NCBI GenBank assembly: GCA_018971065.1
Contig: JAGWVC010000012.1
Coordinates: 1 to 55,151, forward strand
Direction: 5' to 3'
Source: Sphingomonadales bacterium
GTDB taxonomy: Bacteria > Pseudomonadota > Alphaproteobacteria > Sphingomonadales > Sphingomonadaceae
Length of the DNA: 55,151 bases
The notes beneath the pieces were generated by a model. That model searched no databases, was not told the origin of the DNA, and worked only from the letters and a program-made list of their open reading frames with translations. Position 1 is the stretch's first letter; every line of letters begins with the position of its first letter. Below are positions 9,632-20,141 of the stretch, in pieces. Position numbers and translations under genes: made by a program.

Positions 9632-10324
9632 ATGAAGATCGCCTCCAAGCTCCTGCTCGCCGCCGCCCTTGGCGCCACTGCCTTCGCCGCGCCCGCGTTC
9701 GCGAAGAAGAAGCCCGACCTGGCCGCCGCCGCCAAGGTCAACTTCAACACCAATCTCAGCGCCGTGGTCGATGCCGATCCGAACCATGATCCGGACAACG
9801 TGCTGGTGCTGGACCTGTCGAACGGCCAGCGCGTGCTGATCCGGCTGGTGCCGGCCTGGGCGCCCAATCATGTCGAGCGCATCAAGACGCTGGCGAAGGA
9901 AGGCTTCTACAACGGGGTGATCTTCCACCGTGTGATCGACGGCTTCATGGCGCAGACCGGCGATCCCACCGGCACCGGTCAGGGCGGATCGAAGCTGCCC
10001 GACCTGAAGGCCGAATTCAACCTGATGCCGCACGTGCGCGGCTCGGTGTCGATGGCGCGGACCGACCAGCCCGATACCGCCAACAGCCAGTTCTTCATCG
10101 TGTTCTATCCGCACTTCTCGCTGGATCGGCACTATACCAACTTCGGCCGCGTCATCAGCAACATGGCCGGGGTGGATTCGGTCGCCCGCGGCGAGCCGCC
10201 CGAGAACCCGACCAAGATCGCGCAAGCCTCGCTGCTGAGCGAGCACAAGGCGCCGCCGGTGCTGGCAGCGCCGGTTGCCGCCGCGCCCAGCGTGGCGGAG
10301 CTGAACAACTCCCAGTCGAAGTAG
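9632..10324 (+). CDS. Secreted cyclophilin-type peptidyl-prolyl isomerase
   Basis: This 230-residue protein catalyses cis-trans isomerisation of prolyl bonds, probably helping folding in the periplasm. It starts MKIASKLLLAAALGATAFAAPAFA, a clear Sec signal peptide with an AFA cleavage site. The cyclophilin core shows FYNGVIFHRVIDGFMAQTGD, GTGQGGSKLPDLKAEFN, GSVSMARTDQPDTANSQFFI and FGRVISNMAGVDSV, so the catalytic Arg and the FFI face are kept. The C-terminal 40 residues (Ala/Pro-rich) are extra. ATG 9632 is chosen over an upstream frame-open start at 9497 because the signal peptide begins here. Confidence 0.93.
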   Translation: MKIASKLLLAAALGATAFAAPAFAKKKPDLAAAAKVNFNTNLSAVVDADPNHDPDNVLVLDLSNGQRVLIRLVPAWAPNHVERIKTLAKEGFYNGVIFHRVIDGFMAQTGDPTGTGQGGSKLPDLKAEFNLMPHVRGSVSMARTDQPDTANSQFFIVFYPHFSLDRHYTNFGRVISNMAGVDSVARGEPPENPTKIAQASLLSEHKAPPVLAAPVAAAPSVAELNNSQSK

Positions 10325-10352
10325 GGGCGGGACGGGGGCAAGTACCCTGACG

Positions 10353-10380
10353 TCATGCTGAACTTGTTTCAGCATCCATC
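10353..10380. repeat. Short dispersed-repeat-like hairpin
   Basis: TGCTGAA and TTCAGCA (10356-10362 and 10368-10374) form a perfect 7-bp stem around CTTGT. The stretch GTCATGCTGAAC..TTTCAGCATCCA resembles a short repeat I recall as common between genes in sphingomonads (recall, not a search). It lies between the cyclophilin gene and queA and may help end the first transcript. Confidence 0.45.
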
Positions 10381-10433
10381 GTGCCGCACACGCTGCGGGT
10401 GGTCGCAAGAACCGGTGCCGGAACCGCATAGCC

Positions 10434-11495
10434 ATGCGCGTTGATCTGTTCGATTTCGATCTGCCGACGGAAAACATCGCCCTGCGCCCGGCCCGTCCGC
10501 GCGATTCGGCGCGACTGCTGGTGGTGCCGGGGGCGGGTGAAGGCGGTGCGCCGTTTCGCGACCTGACCGTCACCGACTTGCCGTCGCAACTGCGTGCCGG
10601 TGATGTGCTGGTGTTCAACGACACCCGCGTCATCCCGGCCCAGCTTGAAGGCACGCGGGGCGGACGTGACGGGGAGGGGGCGAAAATCGGCGCCACGCTG
10701 CACAAGCGGCTGGACCTGCGCCGCTGGCAGGCGTTCGTGCGCAACGGCAAGCGGCTGCGCGCGGGCGACGCCATCGCGTTTCCCGCCGACGTGGCCGCCA
10801 CCGCCGAGGCGAGGCATGACGACGGTTCGTGGACGCTGGCGTTCCACGGCGACGAGCCGGTGGAAGTGCTGCTGGAGCGCGCCGGGCGGATGCCGCTGCC
10901 GCCCTACATCGCCGGCAAGCGCCCGACTGACGAGGCCGACCGCAGCGATTACCAGACGATGTTCGCGCAAAAGGAGGGCGCCGTGGCCGCGCCCACGGCG
11001 GCGCTGCACTTCACGCCCGAACTCATGAATGCGCTGCAAGCATCTGGTATCGGATCGGAAACGCTGACACTGCATGTCGGCGCGGGCACGTTCCTGCCGG
11101 TCAAGGCGGATGACACTGCCGACCACGCCATGCACGCCGAATGGGGTACGATCGACGCCGCAACCGCCGCGCGGCTGAACGCGGCGCGCGCCCGTGGTGG
11201 CCGGGTGATCGCGGTGGGCACCACCTCGCTGCGCCTGCTGGAATCGGCCACTGGCGAGGACGGGATCATCCAGCCGTTCGCGGGCGATACCGCGATCTTC
11301 ATCACCCCCGGCTACCGCTTCCGCGCCATCGATGGGCTGATGACCAACTTCCACCTGCCGAAATCGACGCTGTTCATGCTGGTGTCGGCGCTGATGGGGC
11401 TGGAGCGGATGCAGGCGGTCTATGCCCACGCGATCGGTGCGGGGTATCGCTTCTATTCCTATGGGGACGCGAGCCTGCTGCTGCCGAACGGCTGA
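10434..11495 (+). CDS. queA: S-adenosylmethionine:tRNA ribosyltransferase-isomerase
   Basis: QueA moves the ribosyl part of SAM onto 7-aminomethyl-deazaguanine in tRNA, giving epoxyqueuosine. The 353-residue product starts [20 protein letters not shown] and carries [70 protein letters not shown] and the C-terminal [21 protein letters not shown], all family hallmarks. tgt, the enzyme of the preceding step, lies 550 bases downstream on the same strand, so both queuosine genes are close but separated by a small minus-strand gene. Confidence 0.97.
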   Translation: MRVDLFDFDLPTENIALRPARPRDSARLLVVPGAGEGGAPFRDLTVTDLPSQLRAGDVLVFNDTRVIPAQLEGTRGGRDGEGAKIGATLHKRLDLRRWQAFVRNGKRLRAGDAIAFPADVAATAEARHDDGSWTLAFHGDEPVEVLLERAGRMPLPPYIAGKRPTDEADRSDYQTMFAQKEGAVAAPTAALHFTPELMNALQASGIGSETLTLHVGAGTFLPVKADDTADHAMHAEWGTIDAATAARLNAARARGGRVIAVGTTSLRLLESATGEDGIIQPFAGDTAIFITPGYRFRAIDGLMTNFHLPKSTLFMLVSALMGLERMQAVYAHAIGAGYRFYSYGDASLLLPNG

Positions 11496-11501
11496 GCGCC
11501 T

Positions 11502-11915
11502 CTAACCCATGCTCTCGCGCACCACGCCGCGCAGGTCTGCCTCCACCGCATCCCACACCGCACGCTCGTCGCCCTGCGCATCCGCGCCCAGCACCGCGCA
11601 GCTTGCGGCGATCAGCCCTTCGTACCACGCCGGGTTCACCTCCAGCGTCTGTGCGTGGTGCGGGACGGAGCCCATCAGCACGATCTCGACCTCACCGGGC
11701 GATTCGAACCATGTCATCAGGCAATAGAGCACCTGCGACACCATCTCGCCTTCAAGGTTCGCGCGCTTGCCCAGCGCCAGCCGCTCGAACGCGGCCTGCG
11801 CTTCGGGATGGCGCGCGTAAAACGCGGTGATCACCGGCTGGGTCGGATCGCCCAGCCGCTCGGCCGCACGTTCCAGCCCCCGTTCCAGCACGGCGTGCTT
11901 GGCCTTCATGTCCAT
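11502..11915 (-). CDS. Small uncharacterised protein between queA and tgt
   Basis: I do not recognise this 137-residue protein with certainty. ATG 11915 (MDMKAKHAVLERGLERAAER) is chosen because GGAG lies 6 bases ahead. It is predicted soluble and mostly helical, with VITAFYARHPEAQAAFERL followed by LEGEMVSQVLYCLMTWFE. The FYARHPE-type segment faintly recalls globin-like folds, but a proximal histidine pattern is not obvious, so no function is claimed. The gene sits opposite its neighbours, with 6 bases to the queA stop and a start region divergent from tgt. Codon use matches the genome, so it is probably a resident gene. Confidence 0.7.
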   Translation of the reverse strand: MDMKAKHAVLERGLERAAERLGDPTQPVITAFYARHPEAQAAFERLALGKRANLEGEMVSQVLYCLMTWFESPGEVEIVLMGSVPHHAQTLEVNPAWYEGLIAASCAVLGADAQGDERAVWDAVEADLRGVVRESMG

Positions 11916-11923
11916 CGCGCTCT

Positions 11924-11954
11924 CCACAATCATGCAGGGCCACAATCATGCAGG
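11924..11954. repeat. Tandem 15-bp direct repeat in a divergent promoter region
   Basis: CCACAATCATGCAGG occurs at 11924-11938 and again at 11940-11954 with a period of 16 bases. It lies just upstream of the small minus-strand gene and before tgt, and could be an operator or a replication slip. The second copy also starts a partial palindrome ending TTGCAT. Confidence 0.6.
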
Positions 11955-12035
11955 AACCTTGCATCTATTCGCGCGCGGCGACTTTGCGAAATGTCATGGC
12001 CGTGCCCACTGGTGCGGCTGTGGATATGCGGCTAG

Positions 12036-13178
<1,143 letters not shown>

Positions 13179-13276
13179 CAGGTTTTGTGGATTTCGCCGC
13201 TGGTCGCAAACCGTCTCGACAAGTGCGCGTGGGTTGCTAGCCTCTGACAAGTTGTGATTTTTCGGGGGATTCGCGC

Positions 13277-15265
13277 GTGAGGGTGAAGTTGTTGCTGGCG
13301 GGTGCCGCCATTGCGGCGCTGTCTGTTGCGGGTGCGTGCGCGGAAACCGCCGACAATCTGGCGGCGCGCTTCGGTGCCATGCCGTCGGTCCAGCAGATGA
13401 GCATTTCACCCGATGGGCGCAAGATCGCCTTCGTCACGCCGATCGCCGATTCCCGGGCAACGCTGGCGGTGATCGATCTCGACGCGGGCGCCACGCCCAA
13501 GGGCCTGCTGACATCGCCCAACGGCAATGAAACGCTGCACAGTTGCGACTGGGCGTCGAACACGCGGCTGGTGTGCAATATCTTCATCAGCGAGGAGTTC
13601 GACGGCAAACTGCTGGGCTTTTCCCGCGCGCTGGCCATCAATGCCGATGGCAGCAAGCTGGCGCAATTGAGCGCGCCCGAAGCCAGCCGGGCGCTGGGCG
13701 TGGCCCAGAACGGCGGCCGGGTGATCGACTGGCACGTTGCCGGCAAGACCGACGTGGTGCTGATGACGCGCAGCTTCGTGCCGCAGCAGACCACCGGGTC
13801 GATCGCGGCGCAATCGCGCAGCGGGCTGGGCGTGGAGGAAGTGAACACCGTCACCCTGGCGCGCCGCACCGTGGAGTTTCCGCGCAGCGACGCGGATGAC
13901 TATACGTCCGACGGGCATGGCGCGGTGCGCCTGATGGGCACGTCGGAATCGGCCAATTCCGGCTATCTGACCGGCCGTTCGAAGACCTATTTCCGCGCGC
14001 GCGATTCGCGCGACTGGAAGCCGCTCTCGACGGTGGTTTCGGTGGACAACACCGTCACCGGCTTCATCCCCGCCGCGATCGATGCGGAACGCGATGTCGT
14101 CTATGGCTTCGACAACGACAAGGACGGCTTCCGCTATCTGGCGACGATGGCGCTGGACGGCACCGGCAAGCGCGAGACCGTGCTGGCAAAGCCGGGTTAT
14201 GACGTGGACGACCTGATCACCTTCGGCCGCTCGGATCGCATTGTCGGCGCCAGCTATGCCACCGAACGGCGCAATGTGGAGTTCTTCGATCCGAAACTGC
14301 GCGCACTGCGCGAGGCGCTGGGCAAGGCGCTGCCGGGCAGTCCGCAGATTTCGTTTGTCGATGCCAGCGCCGACGAAAACCAGATCGTGCTGGTGGCCTC
14401 CAGCGACACCCAGCCGGGCGAATATTATCTGTACGACCGCACCACCCACAAGCTGGGCGAGATCCTGCCCTATCGCGCCGAACTGGCGGGGATGCCCCTG
14501 GCGGAAATGAAGCCGGTCAGCTTCCCGGCGGCGGATGGCACGCTGATTCCCGGCTACCTGACCCTGCCGCCCGGCTCGTCGGGCAAAGGGCTGCCGGCGC
14601 TGGTGCTGCCGCACGGCGGACCCAGCGCGCGCGACGAATGGGGTTTCGACTGGCTTGTGCAGTATTTCGCCGCGCGCGGCTTCGCGGTGCTGCAGCCCAA
14701 TTATCGCGGATCGTCGGGCTATGGCTCGAACTGGTATCAGCACAACGGCTTCAAGTCGTGGCGCACCGCCATCGGCGACGTCAACGACGCTGGGCGCTGG
14801 CTGCTGAAGCAGGGTATCGCCGCGCCGGGCAAGCTGGCGATCGTCGGCTGGTCCTATGGCGGCTATGCGGCGTTGCAGGCGCAAGTGCTCGATCCCGACT
14901 TGTTCAAGGCGGTGGTGGCGGTGGCGCCGGTGACCGATTTCGACCAGGCGAAGGAAGAAGCGCGCGGCTTCGCCAACTTCCACATCACCGAACAGGCGAT
15001 CGGCAGCGGGCCGCACATCGAGGAAGGCTCGCCCGCGCGCCACGCGGCGGCGTTCAAGGCGCCGGTGCTGCTGTTCCACGGCGATCGTGATCGCAATGTC
15101 GGTGTCGGTGAATCGCGCCTGATGAAGAACCGGCTAGAGGCGGCCGGCAAGGCGGTGACGTATGTCGAGTTCCGCGGGCTTGACCACCAGCTTGCCAACA
15201 CCGCGGCGCGCACGCGGCTGCTGTCCGAAAGCGATGCGTTCCTGCGCAAGGCGCTGGGGTTGTAG
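13277..15265 (+). CDS. Secreted S9-family serine peptidase
   Basis: This 662-residue peptidase of the prolyl oligopeptidase / acylaminoacyl peptidase family probably trims peptides in the periplasm. GTG 13277, with GGGGGA upstream, begins MRVKLLLAGAAIAALSVAGACAE, a signal peptide whose AGAC could also be a lipobox. A beta-propeller N-terminal part (repeated SPDGRKIAF-like blades) precedes the alpha/beta hydrolase. The nucleophile Ser526 lies in GWSYGGYAA, the acid Asp605 in HGDRDRNV and His637 in RGLDHQL, so the catalytic triad is complete. The substrate is unknown. Confidence 0.92.
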   Translation: MRVKLLLAGAAIAALSVAGACAETADNLAARFGAMPSVQQMSISPDGRKIAFVTPIADSRATLAVIDLDAGATPKGLLTSPNGNETLHSCDWASNTRLVCNIFISEEFDGKLLGFSRALAINADGSKLAQLSAPEASRALGVAQNGGRVIDWHVAGKTDVVLMTRSFVPQQTTGSIAAQSRSGLGVEEVNTVTLARRTVEFPRSDADDYTSDGHGAVRLMGTSESANSGYLTGRSKTYFRARDSRDWKPLSTVVSVDNTVTGFIPAAIDAERDVVYGFDNDKDGFRYLATMALDGTGKRETVLAKPGYDVDDLITFGRSDRIVGASYATERRNVEFFDPKLRALREALGKALPGSPQISFVDASADENQIVLVASSDTQPGEYYLYDRTTHKLGEILPYRAELAGMPLAEMKPVSFPAADGTLIPGYLTLPPGSSGKGLPALVLPHGGPSARDEWGFDWLVQYFAARGFAVLQPNYRGSSGYGSNWYQHNGFKSWRTAIGDVNDAGRWLLKQGIAAPGKLAIVGWSYGGYAALQAQVLDPDLFKAVVAVAPVTDFDQAKEEARGFANFHITEQAIGSGPHIEEGSPARHAAAFKAPVLLFHGDRDRNVGVGESRLMKNRLEAAGKAVTYVEFRGLDHQLANTAARTRLLSESDAFLRKALGL

Positions 15266-15318
15266 AGCGTCACTGATGACTTTGTTGAACCTTGCTTCAA
15301 CCTGAAGTCATCACGCTC
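15265..15318 (+). terminator. Long two-part hairpin after the S9 peptidase
   Basis: Starting at the stop codon, GAGCG pairs with CGCTC (15265-15269 / 15314-15318), GATGACTT with AAGTCATC (15275-15282 / 15305-15312) and GTTGAA with TTCAAC (15284-15289 / 15296-15301). No T-tract follows. It resembles an alphaproteobacterial intergenic repeat I recall from other genomes and may act as a transcript end or stabiliser for both convergent genes. Confidence 0.6.
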
Positions 15319-15328
15319 TGGAGCGCGG

Positions 15329-15520
15329 TCAGGCCGCCTGTTCGGGCAGGGCGTCGGGCGATAACACTTCCAGCCGCGTTTCGCGATAGGCGATGAAAGT
15401 GCTGGTTCGCGCGCAGTGGAACCCGGCGCCGATCGTGCAGGCATGGCGCTGCGCGGTGGCGAGGTCGGGATACCATTTGCCGATGCGGTGCGGGGTCACG
15501 AAGCGATAGTGCGTAGTCAT
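15329..15520 (-). CDS. Small uncharacterised protein
   Basis: This is a 63-residue product (MTTHYRFVTPHRIGKWYPDLATAQRH...), from ATG 15520 or a GTG one codon earlier. It is rich in aromatic and basic residues, without a signal peptide or membrane segment. The ribosome binding site is weak. It lies downstream of rpsD behind a strong terminator, so it needs its own promoter. No function can be assigned. Composition and codon use are gene-like, but its short length leaves doubt. Confidence 0.55.
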   Translation of the reverse strand: MTTHYRFVTPHRIGKWYPDLATAQRHACTIGAGFHCARTSTFIAYRETRLEVLSPDALPEQAA

Positions 15521-15592
15521 CACCGGCCCAATGCAGGGCCAAGGTGATGGTTCCGTGACAAGCGCCGGATTGCGCCCGGTATCGCACCAACG

Positions 15593-15618
15593 AAAAAGGC
15601 GAGGGCATTGCCCCCGCC
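15593..15618 (-). terminator. Intrinsic terminator of rpsD
   Basis: On the minus strand GGCGGGGGC pairs with GCCCTCGCC (one G-T pair) around a 3-base loop, followed directly by TTTTTCG. This is a textbook Rho-independent terminator 30 bases after the rpsD stop. Confidence 0.9.
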
Positions 15619-15647
15619 TCGTTCGTGTTCCGAAAGGAAACCGTGGA

Positions 15648-16262
15648 TCAGCGCGAGTAGAACTCGACGACCAGGTTCGGTTCCATCTTCACCGGATAGG
15701 GCACTTCGTCCAGCGTGGGGACGCGAACGAAAGTAGCCTTGTCGGTGCCGTCGGGCGCGACATAGTCGGGCACTTCACGCTCGGGCAGGGTCTGCGCTTC
15801 GGCGATCAGCGCCATTTCCTTGGCCTTGGTGCCCAGGCTGATGACGTCGCCGGGGCGAACGCGGCGGCTGGCGATGTTGCAGCGCACGCCGTTGACGCGG
15901 ATGTGGCCGTGCGAGACGATCTGGCGGGCCGAGAAGATGGTCGGCGCGAACTTGCAGCGATAGACGACCATGTCCAGGCGCTGTTCGAGCAGGCCGATCA
16001 GGTTCTGGCCGGTATCGCCCTTCATGCGGCTGGCTTCCTGGTAGGTTGCCTTGAACTGCTTTTCCGTCACGTCGCCATAGTAGCCCTTGAGCTTCTGCTT
16101 GGCGCGGAGCTGGATGCCGAAGTCGGACAGCTTGCCCTTGCGGCGCTGGCCGTGCTGGCCGGGGCCGTAGCTGCGGCGGTTGACCGAGCTCTTGGGACGG
16201 CCCCAGATGTTCTCGCCCATGCGGCGATCGATTTTGTACTTCGACGAATTGCGCTTCGACAC
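15648..16262 (-). CDS. rpsD: 30S ribosomal protein S4
   Basis: S4 nucleates assembly of the 30S body by binding the 16S 5' domain. The 204-residue protein begins at GTG 16262 with TTGGAG about 9 bases before; it reads [21 protein letters not shown]. Key stretches are [34 protein letters not shown] and the S4 RNA-binding domain [21 protein letters not shown] followed by [17 protein letters not shown]. There are no zinc cysteines at the N-terminus, so it is the C-minus form. It stands alone, outside the alpha operon, as is usual in alphaproteobacteria. Confidence 0.98.
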   Translation of the reverse strand: MSKRNSSKYKIDRRMGENIWGRPKSSVNRRSYGPGQHGQRRKGKLSDFGIQLRAKQKLKGYYGDVTEKQFKATYQEASRMKGDTGQNLIGLLEQRLDMVVYRCKFAPTIFSARQIVSHGHIRVNGVRCNIASRRVRPGDVISLGTKAKEMALIAEAQTLPEREVPDYVAPDGTDKATFVRVPTLDEVPYPVKMEPNLVVEFYSR

Positions 16263-16390
16263 GGCGCGTCACTCCAATTTGCTGGCAGGCAACCTTGCCC
16301 GCCTTCAGGTCCGGGATCGCACCATCCGGCCAGCCAGAACAGCTTCGGGCACCGGATGTGGCCGCCGCTTCACCGGAATGCGGGGCCAAT

Positions 16391-16419
16391 CGGAAAGCCC
16401 CGCCGTTGCCGGCAGGGCT
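16391..16419 (-). terminator. Hairpin terminator upstream of rpsD
   Basis: On the minus strand AGCCCTGCCG pairs with CGGCGGGGCT (16396-16405 / 16410-16419, one G-T pair) around a GCAA loop, followed by TTCC. It probably ends the transcript of the small secreted protein at 16479-16760 before rpsD begins. Confidence 0.6.
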
Positions 16420-16478
16420 CCAATGAAGGCGGGCCTTTGGCCGCAGGGGCCGCCCGAGTCAAGCCGGAAATGGCCCGA

Positions 16479-16760
16479 TCAGTTGGTGCGGCCGTGCGTG
16501 CTGGACGAGGCCTGATCGTTGAAGCGATCGACCGACTCGGCGTTCTGCGCATCGACAATGCGCCATTCCTCGGCGGTGTGGCAGGTGGAGCGCGGCACGA
16601 TCGAGCCGGTTTCCTGAGTGCGGCGGCACAGCTTCTTCGGCTTTGCCGGCGGGGCGACGGCGGCCGGGGTGGCGGTGGCGACGGGGGCAGGCGCCGGATC
16701 GGCGGCGAGTGCGGGGGCGGCAAGCAGCAGGGCAGGGGCAATCAGCAGGATAGCGCGCAT
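16479..16760 (-). CDS. Small secreted Cys-containing protein
   Basis: The 93-residue product from ATG 16760 starts MRAILLIAPALLLAAPALAAD, a signal peptide with an ALA site, then an Ala/Pro/Thr-rich linker. The mature part has the motif KKLCRRTQETGSIVPRSTCHT followed by AEEWRIVDAQNAE. The pattern CR..TGS..xx.CHT..EW occurs, as I recall, in several small sphingomonad exported proteins of unknown role; the two cysteines may form a disulphide. It lies 106 bases after trmJ on the same strand. No function is claimed. Confidence 0.75.
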   Translation of the reverse strand: MRAILLIAPALLLAAPALAADPAPAPVATATPAAVAPPAKPKKLCRRTQETGSIVPRSTCHTAEEWRIVDAQNAESVDRFNDQASSSTHGRTN

Positions 16761-16866
16761 GGAAACGTCCGGAAAGATTGTTGCAATGCGGCATAGCAAG
16801 CATGACCGGCGCGGCTTGTCCACCCCGGCCGGGCCGGGATGCGACGAGCGGTTCAGGGCGCGAACG

Positions 16867-17625
16867 TCAGCGCCGCCGGTCGGTGGTGCGGCCCAGCGCG
16901 GTCAGCACTCCGCGCATGGTGCGCACTTCCAGATGGTTCCAGCCCGGCTTGGTCAGCATGTTGCGCAGCGTGCGCCGGGTGGCGGCGGCGCGCGATTCCG
17001 GATGGAAATAGTCGCGCGGCTCCAGCAGCGCCTCGAAATGGCCGATCATGCCGTCCAGCTCGTCCTGCGGGGCGGGGGGCAGCAGTTCCTCCAGCGTCGG
17101 CTGGACCAGCGCGGCGGTCTTAGACCATTCATAGGCGCACAGGATCACCGCCTGCGCCAGGTTCAGCGAGGCGAATTCGGGGTTGATCGGCACGGTCAGG
17201 ATGGCGCGGGCAATGGCAACCTCGTCGGTCTCCAGCCCGCTGCGTTCCGGTCCGAACACGATCGCGCAGCGGCCCGTGGCCGCGTGGATTTCGGCGGCCG
17301 CCTGCTCGGGCGTGACCACCGGCTTGGTGACGCCGCGCTTGCGCACGGTGGTGGCATAGACATGCGCGCAATCGGCAACCGCGTCGCCCAGGGTGTCGTG
17401 GATCGTGGCGTTTTCCAGCACGACATCGGCGCCCGCCGCCGCCGGTCCGGCGGACGGGTTGGGCCAGCCGTCGCGCGGGGCGACCAGCCGCAGTTCGGTC
17501 AGCCCGAAGTTCAGCATCGCGCGCGCGGCCTTGCCGATGTTCTCGCCCAGTTGCGGGCGGACCAGCACGATGACGGGTTGAGTGGGGGCCGGCTGAGTGG
17601 GCACGGGGTCAGCCACGCGAGACAT
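16867..17625 (-). CDS. trmJ: tRNA (cytidine/uridine-32-2'-O-)-methyltransferase
   Basis: TrmJ is a SPOUT methyltransferase that adds a 2'-O-methyl group at position 32 of several tRNAs, using SAM. The SPOUT motifs are present: [20 protein letters not shown], the [14 protein letters not shown] knot motif, and [24 protein letters not shown] 17625 ([16 protein letters not shown]) gives 252 residues and overlaps the nrdR 3' end by 17 bases; a GTG at 17616 would shorten this. The frame is open further upstream into nrdR but that is shadow. It is the last gene of the rpiB-glyA-nrdR cluster. Confidence 0.9.
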   Translation of the reverse strand: MSRVADPVPTQPAPTQPVIVLVRPQLGENIGKAARAMLNFGLTELRLVAPRDGWPNPSAGPAAAGADVVLENATIHDTLGDAVADCAHVYATTVRKRGVTKPVVTPEQAAAEIHAATGRCAIVFGPERSGLETDEVAIARAILTVPINPEFASLNLAQAVILCAYEWSKTAALVQPTLEELLPPAPQDELDGMIGHFEALLEPRDYFHPESRAAATRRTLRNMLTKPGWNHLEVRTMRGVLTALGRTTDRRR

Positions 17626-18070
17626 CGCGCACGGTGCCGGCGAATTCCTCGAAGTCCTTCGCCTCGGTGAAATCGCGATAGACGCTGGCGAAACGGATAT
17701 AGGCAACGCTGTCGAGCCGGCGCAGGCCCTCCATCACCATCTCGCCGATGGCGCGGGCGCTCACCTCGCTGTCGCCCAGCGTCTCGATCTGGCGCTGCAC
17801 GCCCGAGACGAGCTGGTCGATCCGCTCCTGTGAAACCCCGCGCTTGCGGCAGGCCAGCGTCACCGACTGCTCGATCTTGGCGCGATCGAACGGCTCGCGC
17901 TGCTCGCCTGATTTCAGCACGGTGATCTCGCGCAGTTGCACGCGCTCGAACGTGGTGAAGCGCGCGCCGCAGCCTTCGCACTGGCGGCGGCGGCGGATCG
18001 CGGTGGAATCCTCGGTGGGACGCGAATCCTTCACCTGGGTGTCGTCATGCGCGCAGAACGGGCACCGCAT
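17609..18070 (-). CDS. nrdR: Transcriptional repressor NrdR
   Basis: NrdR senses ATP/dATP through an ATP-cone and represses ribonucleotide reductase genes at NrdR boxes. The 153-residue product has the zinc ribbon CPFC (Cys3, Cys6) and CEGC (Cys31, Cys34), the [19 protein letters not shown] motif, and an ATP-cone from about residue 49 ([19 protein letters not shown]). GGAAAGG precedes the ATG at good distance. It follows a zinc-ribbon protein by 3 bases and precedes trmJ with overlap, next to glyA, as in many proteobacteria. Confidence 0.97.
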   Translation of the reverse strand: MRCPFCAHDDTQVKDSRPTEDSTAIRRRRQCEGCGARFTTFERVQLREITVLKSGEQREPFDRAKIEQSVTLACRKRGVSQERIDQLVSGVQRQIETLGDSEVSARAIGEMVMEGLRRLDSVAYIRFASVYRDFTEAKDFEEFAGTVRDVSRG

Positions 18071-18073
18071 GGG

Positions 18074-18382
18074 CTAGCCTTTCCGGAACAGCTTGTAGCC
18101 GACGTAGGCCGCGCCGATCGCGGCCCCGGCGCCCATCGTCACGAACGGCACCAGGATCGCCGCCCCGGCACCCAGCACCGCCCCGCCGGCAACTTTCTGC
18201 GCGGTGGGGTTCTGCATGACGACGCGCGCGCCGGTCTGCGCGGCGTGCAGCGCGCCGTCCACCACCCGCATCACCCCTGCCTGCCGGTGCAGCGCGCGGC
18301 CGCAGGCGTGGCAGAACGCGGCATCGTCATAGACGGCCGCGCCGCAGCCGGGGCAGGGGGACGAGGTGGAGACTTCGGCCAT
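18074..18382 (-). CDS. Zinc-ribbon membrane-anchored small protein
   Basis: The 102-residue product has a zinc ribbon at its N-terminus (Cys10, Cys13, Cys24, Cys27 in CPGC and CHAC) and a glycine/alanine-rich hydrophobic stretch near residues 65-95 (GGAVLGAGAAILVPF, MGAGAAIGAAYVGYKLF) that could form one or two membrane helices. Its ATG overlaps the glyA stop (TAATG), so it is translationally coupled. Zinc-ribbon plus glycine-zipper proteins of this kind have no settled function. Confidence 0.8.
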   Translation of the reverse strand: MAEVSTSSPCPGCGAAVYDDAAFCHACGRALHRQAGVMRVVDGALHAAQTGARVVMQNPTAQKVAGGAVLGAGAAILVPFVTMGAGAAIGAAYVGYKLFRKG

Positions 18383-19674
18383 TACAATCCCTGGTAAATC
18401 GGGAACCTGGCGCAGAGTTCCCCGACGCGGGCCTGCGCCGACGCCTCGACTTGCGCGTCACCGGCATCGCCGTTCTTGCGCAGCCCTTCGACCACTTCGG
18501 CGATCAGCCCGCCGATCTGCTCGAACTCGGCGACGCCGAAGCCGCGGGTGGTGCCCGCCGGGGTGCCCAGCCGGATGCCGCTGGTGACGAACGGCGAGCG
18601 CTTGTCGTTCGGGATGCCGTTCTTGTTGCAGGTGATCGCGGCGCGATCGAGGCCCTTTTCGGTGGCCTTGCCGGTGATGTCCTTCGGCGTCAGGTCCACC
18701 AGCATCAGGTGGTTGTCGGTGCCGCCCGAGACGATGTTCAGCCCATGCGACTGCAACGCGGCGGCCAGCGCCTTCGCGTTCGCCTTGACGGCGGCGGCAT
18801 AGGCCTTGAACTCGGGGGTCATCGCTTCGGCGAAGGCGACGGCCTTGGCGGCGATGATATGCATCAGCGGGCCGCCCTGCATGCCGGGGAAGATCGCCGA
18901 GTTGATCTTCTTCGCGATCTCCTCGTCGTTGCTGAGCACGATGCCCGAACGCGGCCCGCGCAGCGACTTGTGGGTGGTGGTGGTGGTGACATGCGCGTGC
19001 GGCACCGGCGAGGGATGGACGCCGCCGGCGACCAGGCCGCTGAAGTGCGACATGTCGGCCAGCAGGTAGGCGCCCACTTCGTCGGCGATCTCGCGAAAGC
19101 GGGCGAAGTCCCACTCACGCGAATAGGCGGTGGCGCCGCAGATGATCAGCTTGGGCTTGTTCTCGCGGGCGATGCGAGCCACCTCGTCCATGTCGATGCG
19201 GTGGTCGTCGGGGCGGACGGTATAGGCGACCGGGTTGAACCACTTGCCGCTCATGTTGACGGGCGAACCGTGCGTGAGGTGGCCGCCGGCGTTGAGGTCG
19301 AGGCCCATGAACGTGTCGCCGGGTTGCAGCAGCGCCAGGAACACCGCCTGGTTCATCTGGCTGCCCGAATTGGGCTGGACGTTGGCGAAATTGGCACCGA
19401 ACAGCGCCTTCGCGCGCTCGATCGCCAGCGTCTCGATCTCGTCCACATACTCGCAGCCGCCATAGTAGCGCTTGCCCGGATAGCCTTCGGCGTACTTGTT
19501 GGTCAGGATCGAACCCGCCGCCTGCAACACCGCCTTCGAGCAGATGTTTTCCGACGCGATCAGCTCGATCTTGTCGCGCTGGCGGCCCAGCTCCTTGCCG
19601 ATCCAGCCCGAAATCTCGGGGTCGGTCTGCGAAAGGTCGGCGGTGAAGAAGCCGGTGGGGGTGACAGCGGTCAT
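18382..19674 (-). CDS. glyA: Serine hydroxymethyltransferase
   Basis: GlyA is a PLP enzyme that splits serine into glycine and methylene-tetrahydrofolate, the main one-carbon source. The 430-residue product contains [58 protein letters not shown] and the PLP lysine Lys236 in [14 protein letters not shown]. Length and motifs are canonical. It follows rpiB after 14 bases and is coupled to the zinc-ribbon gene. Confidence 0.98.
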   Translation of the reverse strand: MTAVTPTGFFTADLSQTDPEISGWIGKELGRQRDKIELIASENICSKAVLQAAGSILTNKYAEGYPGKRYYGGCEYVDEIETLAIERAKALFGANFANVQPNSGSQMNQAVFLALLQPGDTFMGLDLNAGGHLTHGSPVNMSGKWFNPVAYTVRPDDHRIDMDEVARIARENKPKLIICGATAYSREWDFARFREIADEVGAYLLADMSHFSGLVAGGVHPSPVPHAHVTTTTTHKSLRGPRSGIVLSNDEEIAKKINSAIFPGMQGGPLMHIIAAKAVAFAEAMTPEFKAYAAAVKANAKALAAALQSHGLNIVSGGTDNHLMLVDLTPKDITGKATEKGLDRAAITCNKNGIPNDKRSPFVTSGIRLGTPAGTTRGFGVAEFEQIGGLIAEVVEGLRKNGDAGDAQVEASAQARVGELCARFPIYQGL

Positions 19675-19688
19675 GGAGTCGTCCCTGT

Positions 19689-20141
19689 TCAGAGAGTGGG
19701 GTTGGAAAGCTTGGCAACGCGGCCGGCATGGCGGCCGCCGCCGAATTCGGTGGCAAGGAACGCGTCGAGGCAGGCCTTGGCCATGTCCTCGCCGGTCAGC
19801 CGCGCGCCCATCGCGATGCAGTTGGCATCATTGTGCTCCCGCGCCAGCGCGGCCGACAGCGGCTCGGACACCAGCGCGCAGCGGCAGGCGGGGTTGCGGT
19901 TGACGGCGATGGAAATGCCGATGCCGCTGCCGCACAGCGCCACGCCGAACTGCGCGGTGCCGTCGGCGACGACCGCGGCCAGCTTGTAGCCATAATCGGG
20001 ATAATCGACACGATCGGCGGTTTCCGGCCCGAGGTCGGCGACTTCATGGCCAAGGCCGATAAGGTACTCACGCAGCGCGGCCTTCAGGTCAACGGCGGCG
20101 TGGTCCGAAGCGATGGCGATTCTGAGGGGGGTGATGCGCAT
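19689..20141 (-). CDS. rpiB: Ribose-5-phosphate isomerase B
   Basis: RpiB interconverts ribose 5-phosphate and ribulose 5-phosphate in the pentose phosphate pathway. The 150-residue protein has [13 protein letters not shown] near the N-terminus, the catalytic Cys70 in [15 protein letters not shown] and [13 protein letters not shown], all LacAB/RpiB family marks. It heads the glyA-nrdR-trmJ cluster, linking sugar phosphate, one-carbon and nucleotide functions. A ribosome binding site is weak (GACGAGACC). Confidence 0.95.
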   Translation of the reverse strand: MRITPLRIAIASDHAAVDLKAALREYLIGLGHEVADLGPETADRVDYPDYGYKLAAVVADGTAQFGVALCGSGIGISIAVNRNPACRCALVSEPLSAALAREHNDANCIAMGARLTGEDMAKACLDAFLATEFGGGRHAGRVAKLSNPTL

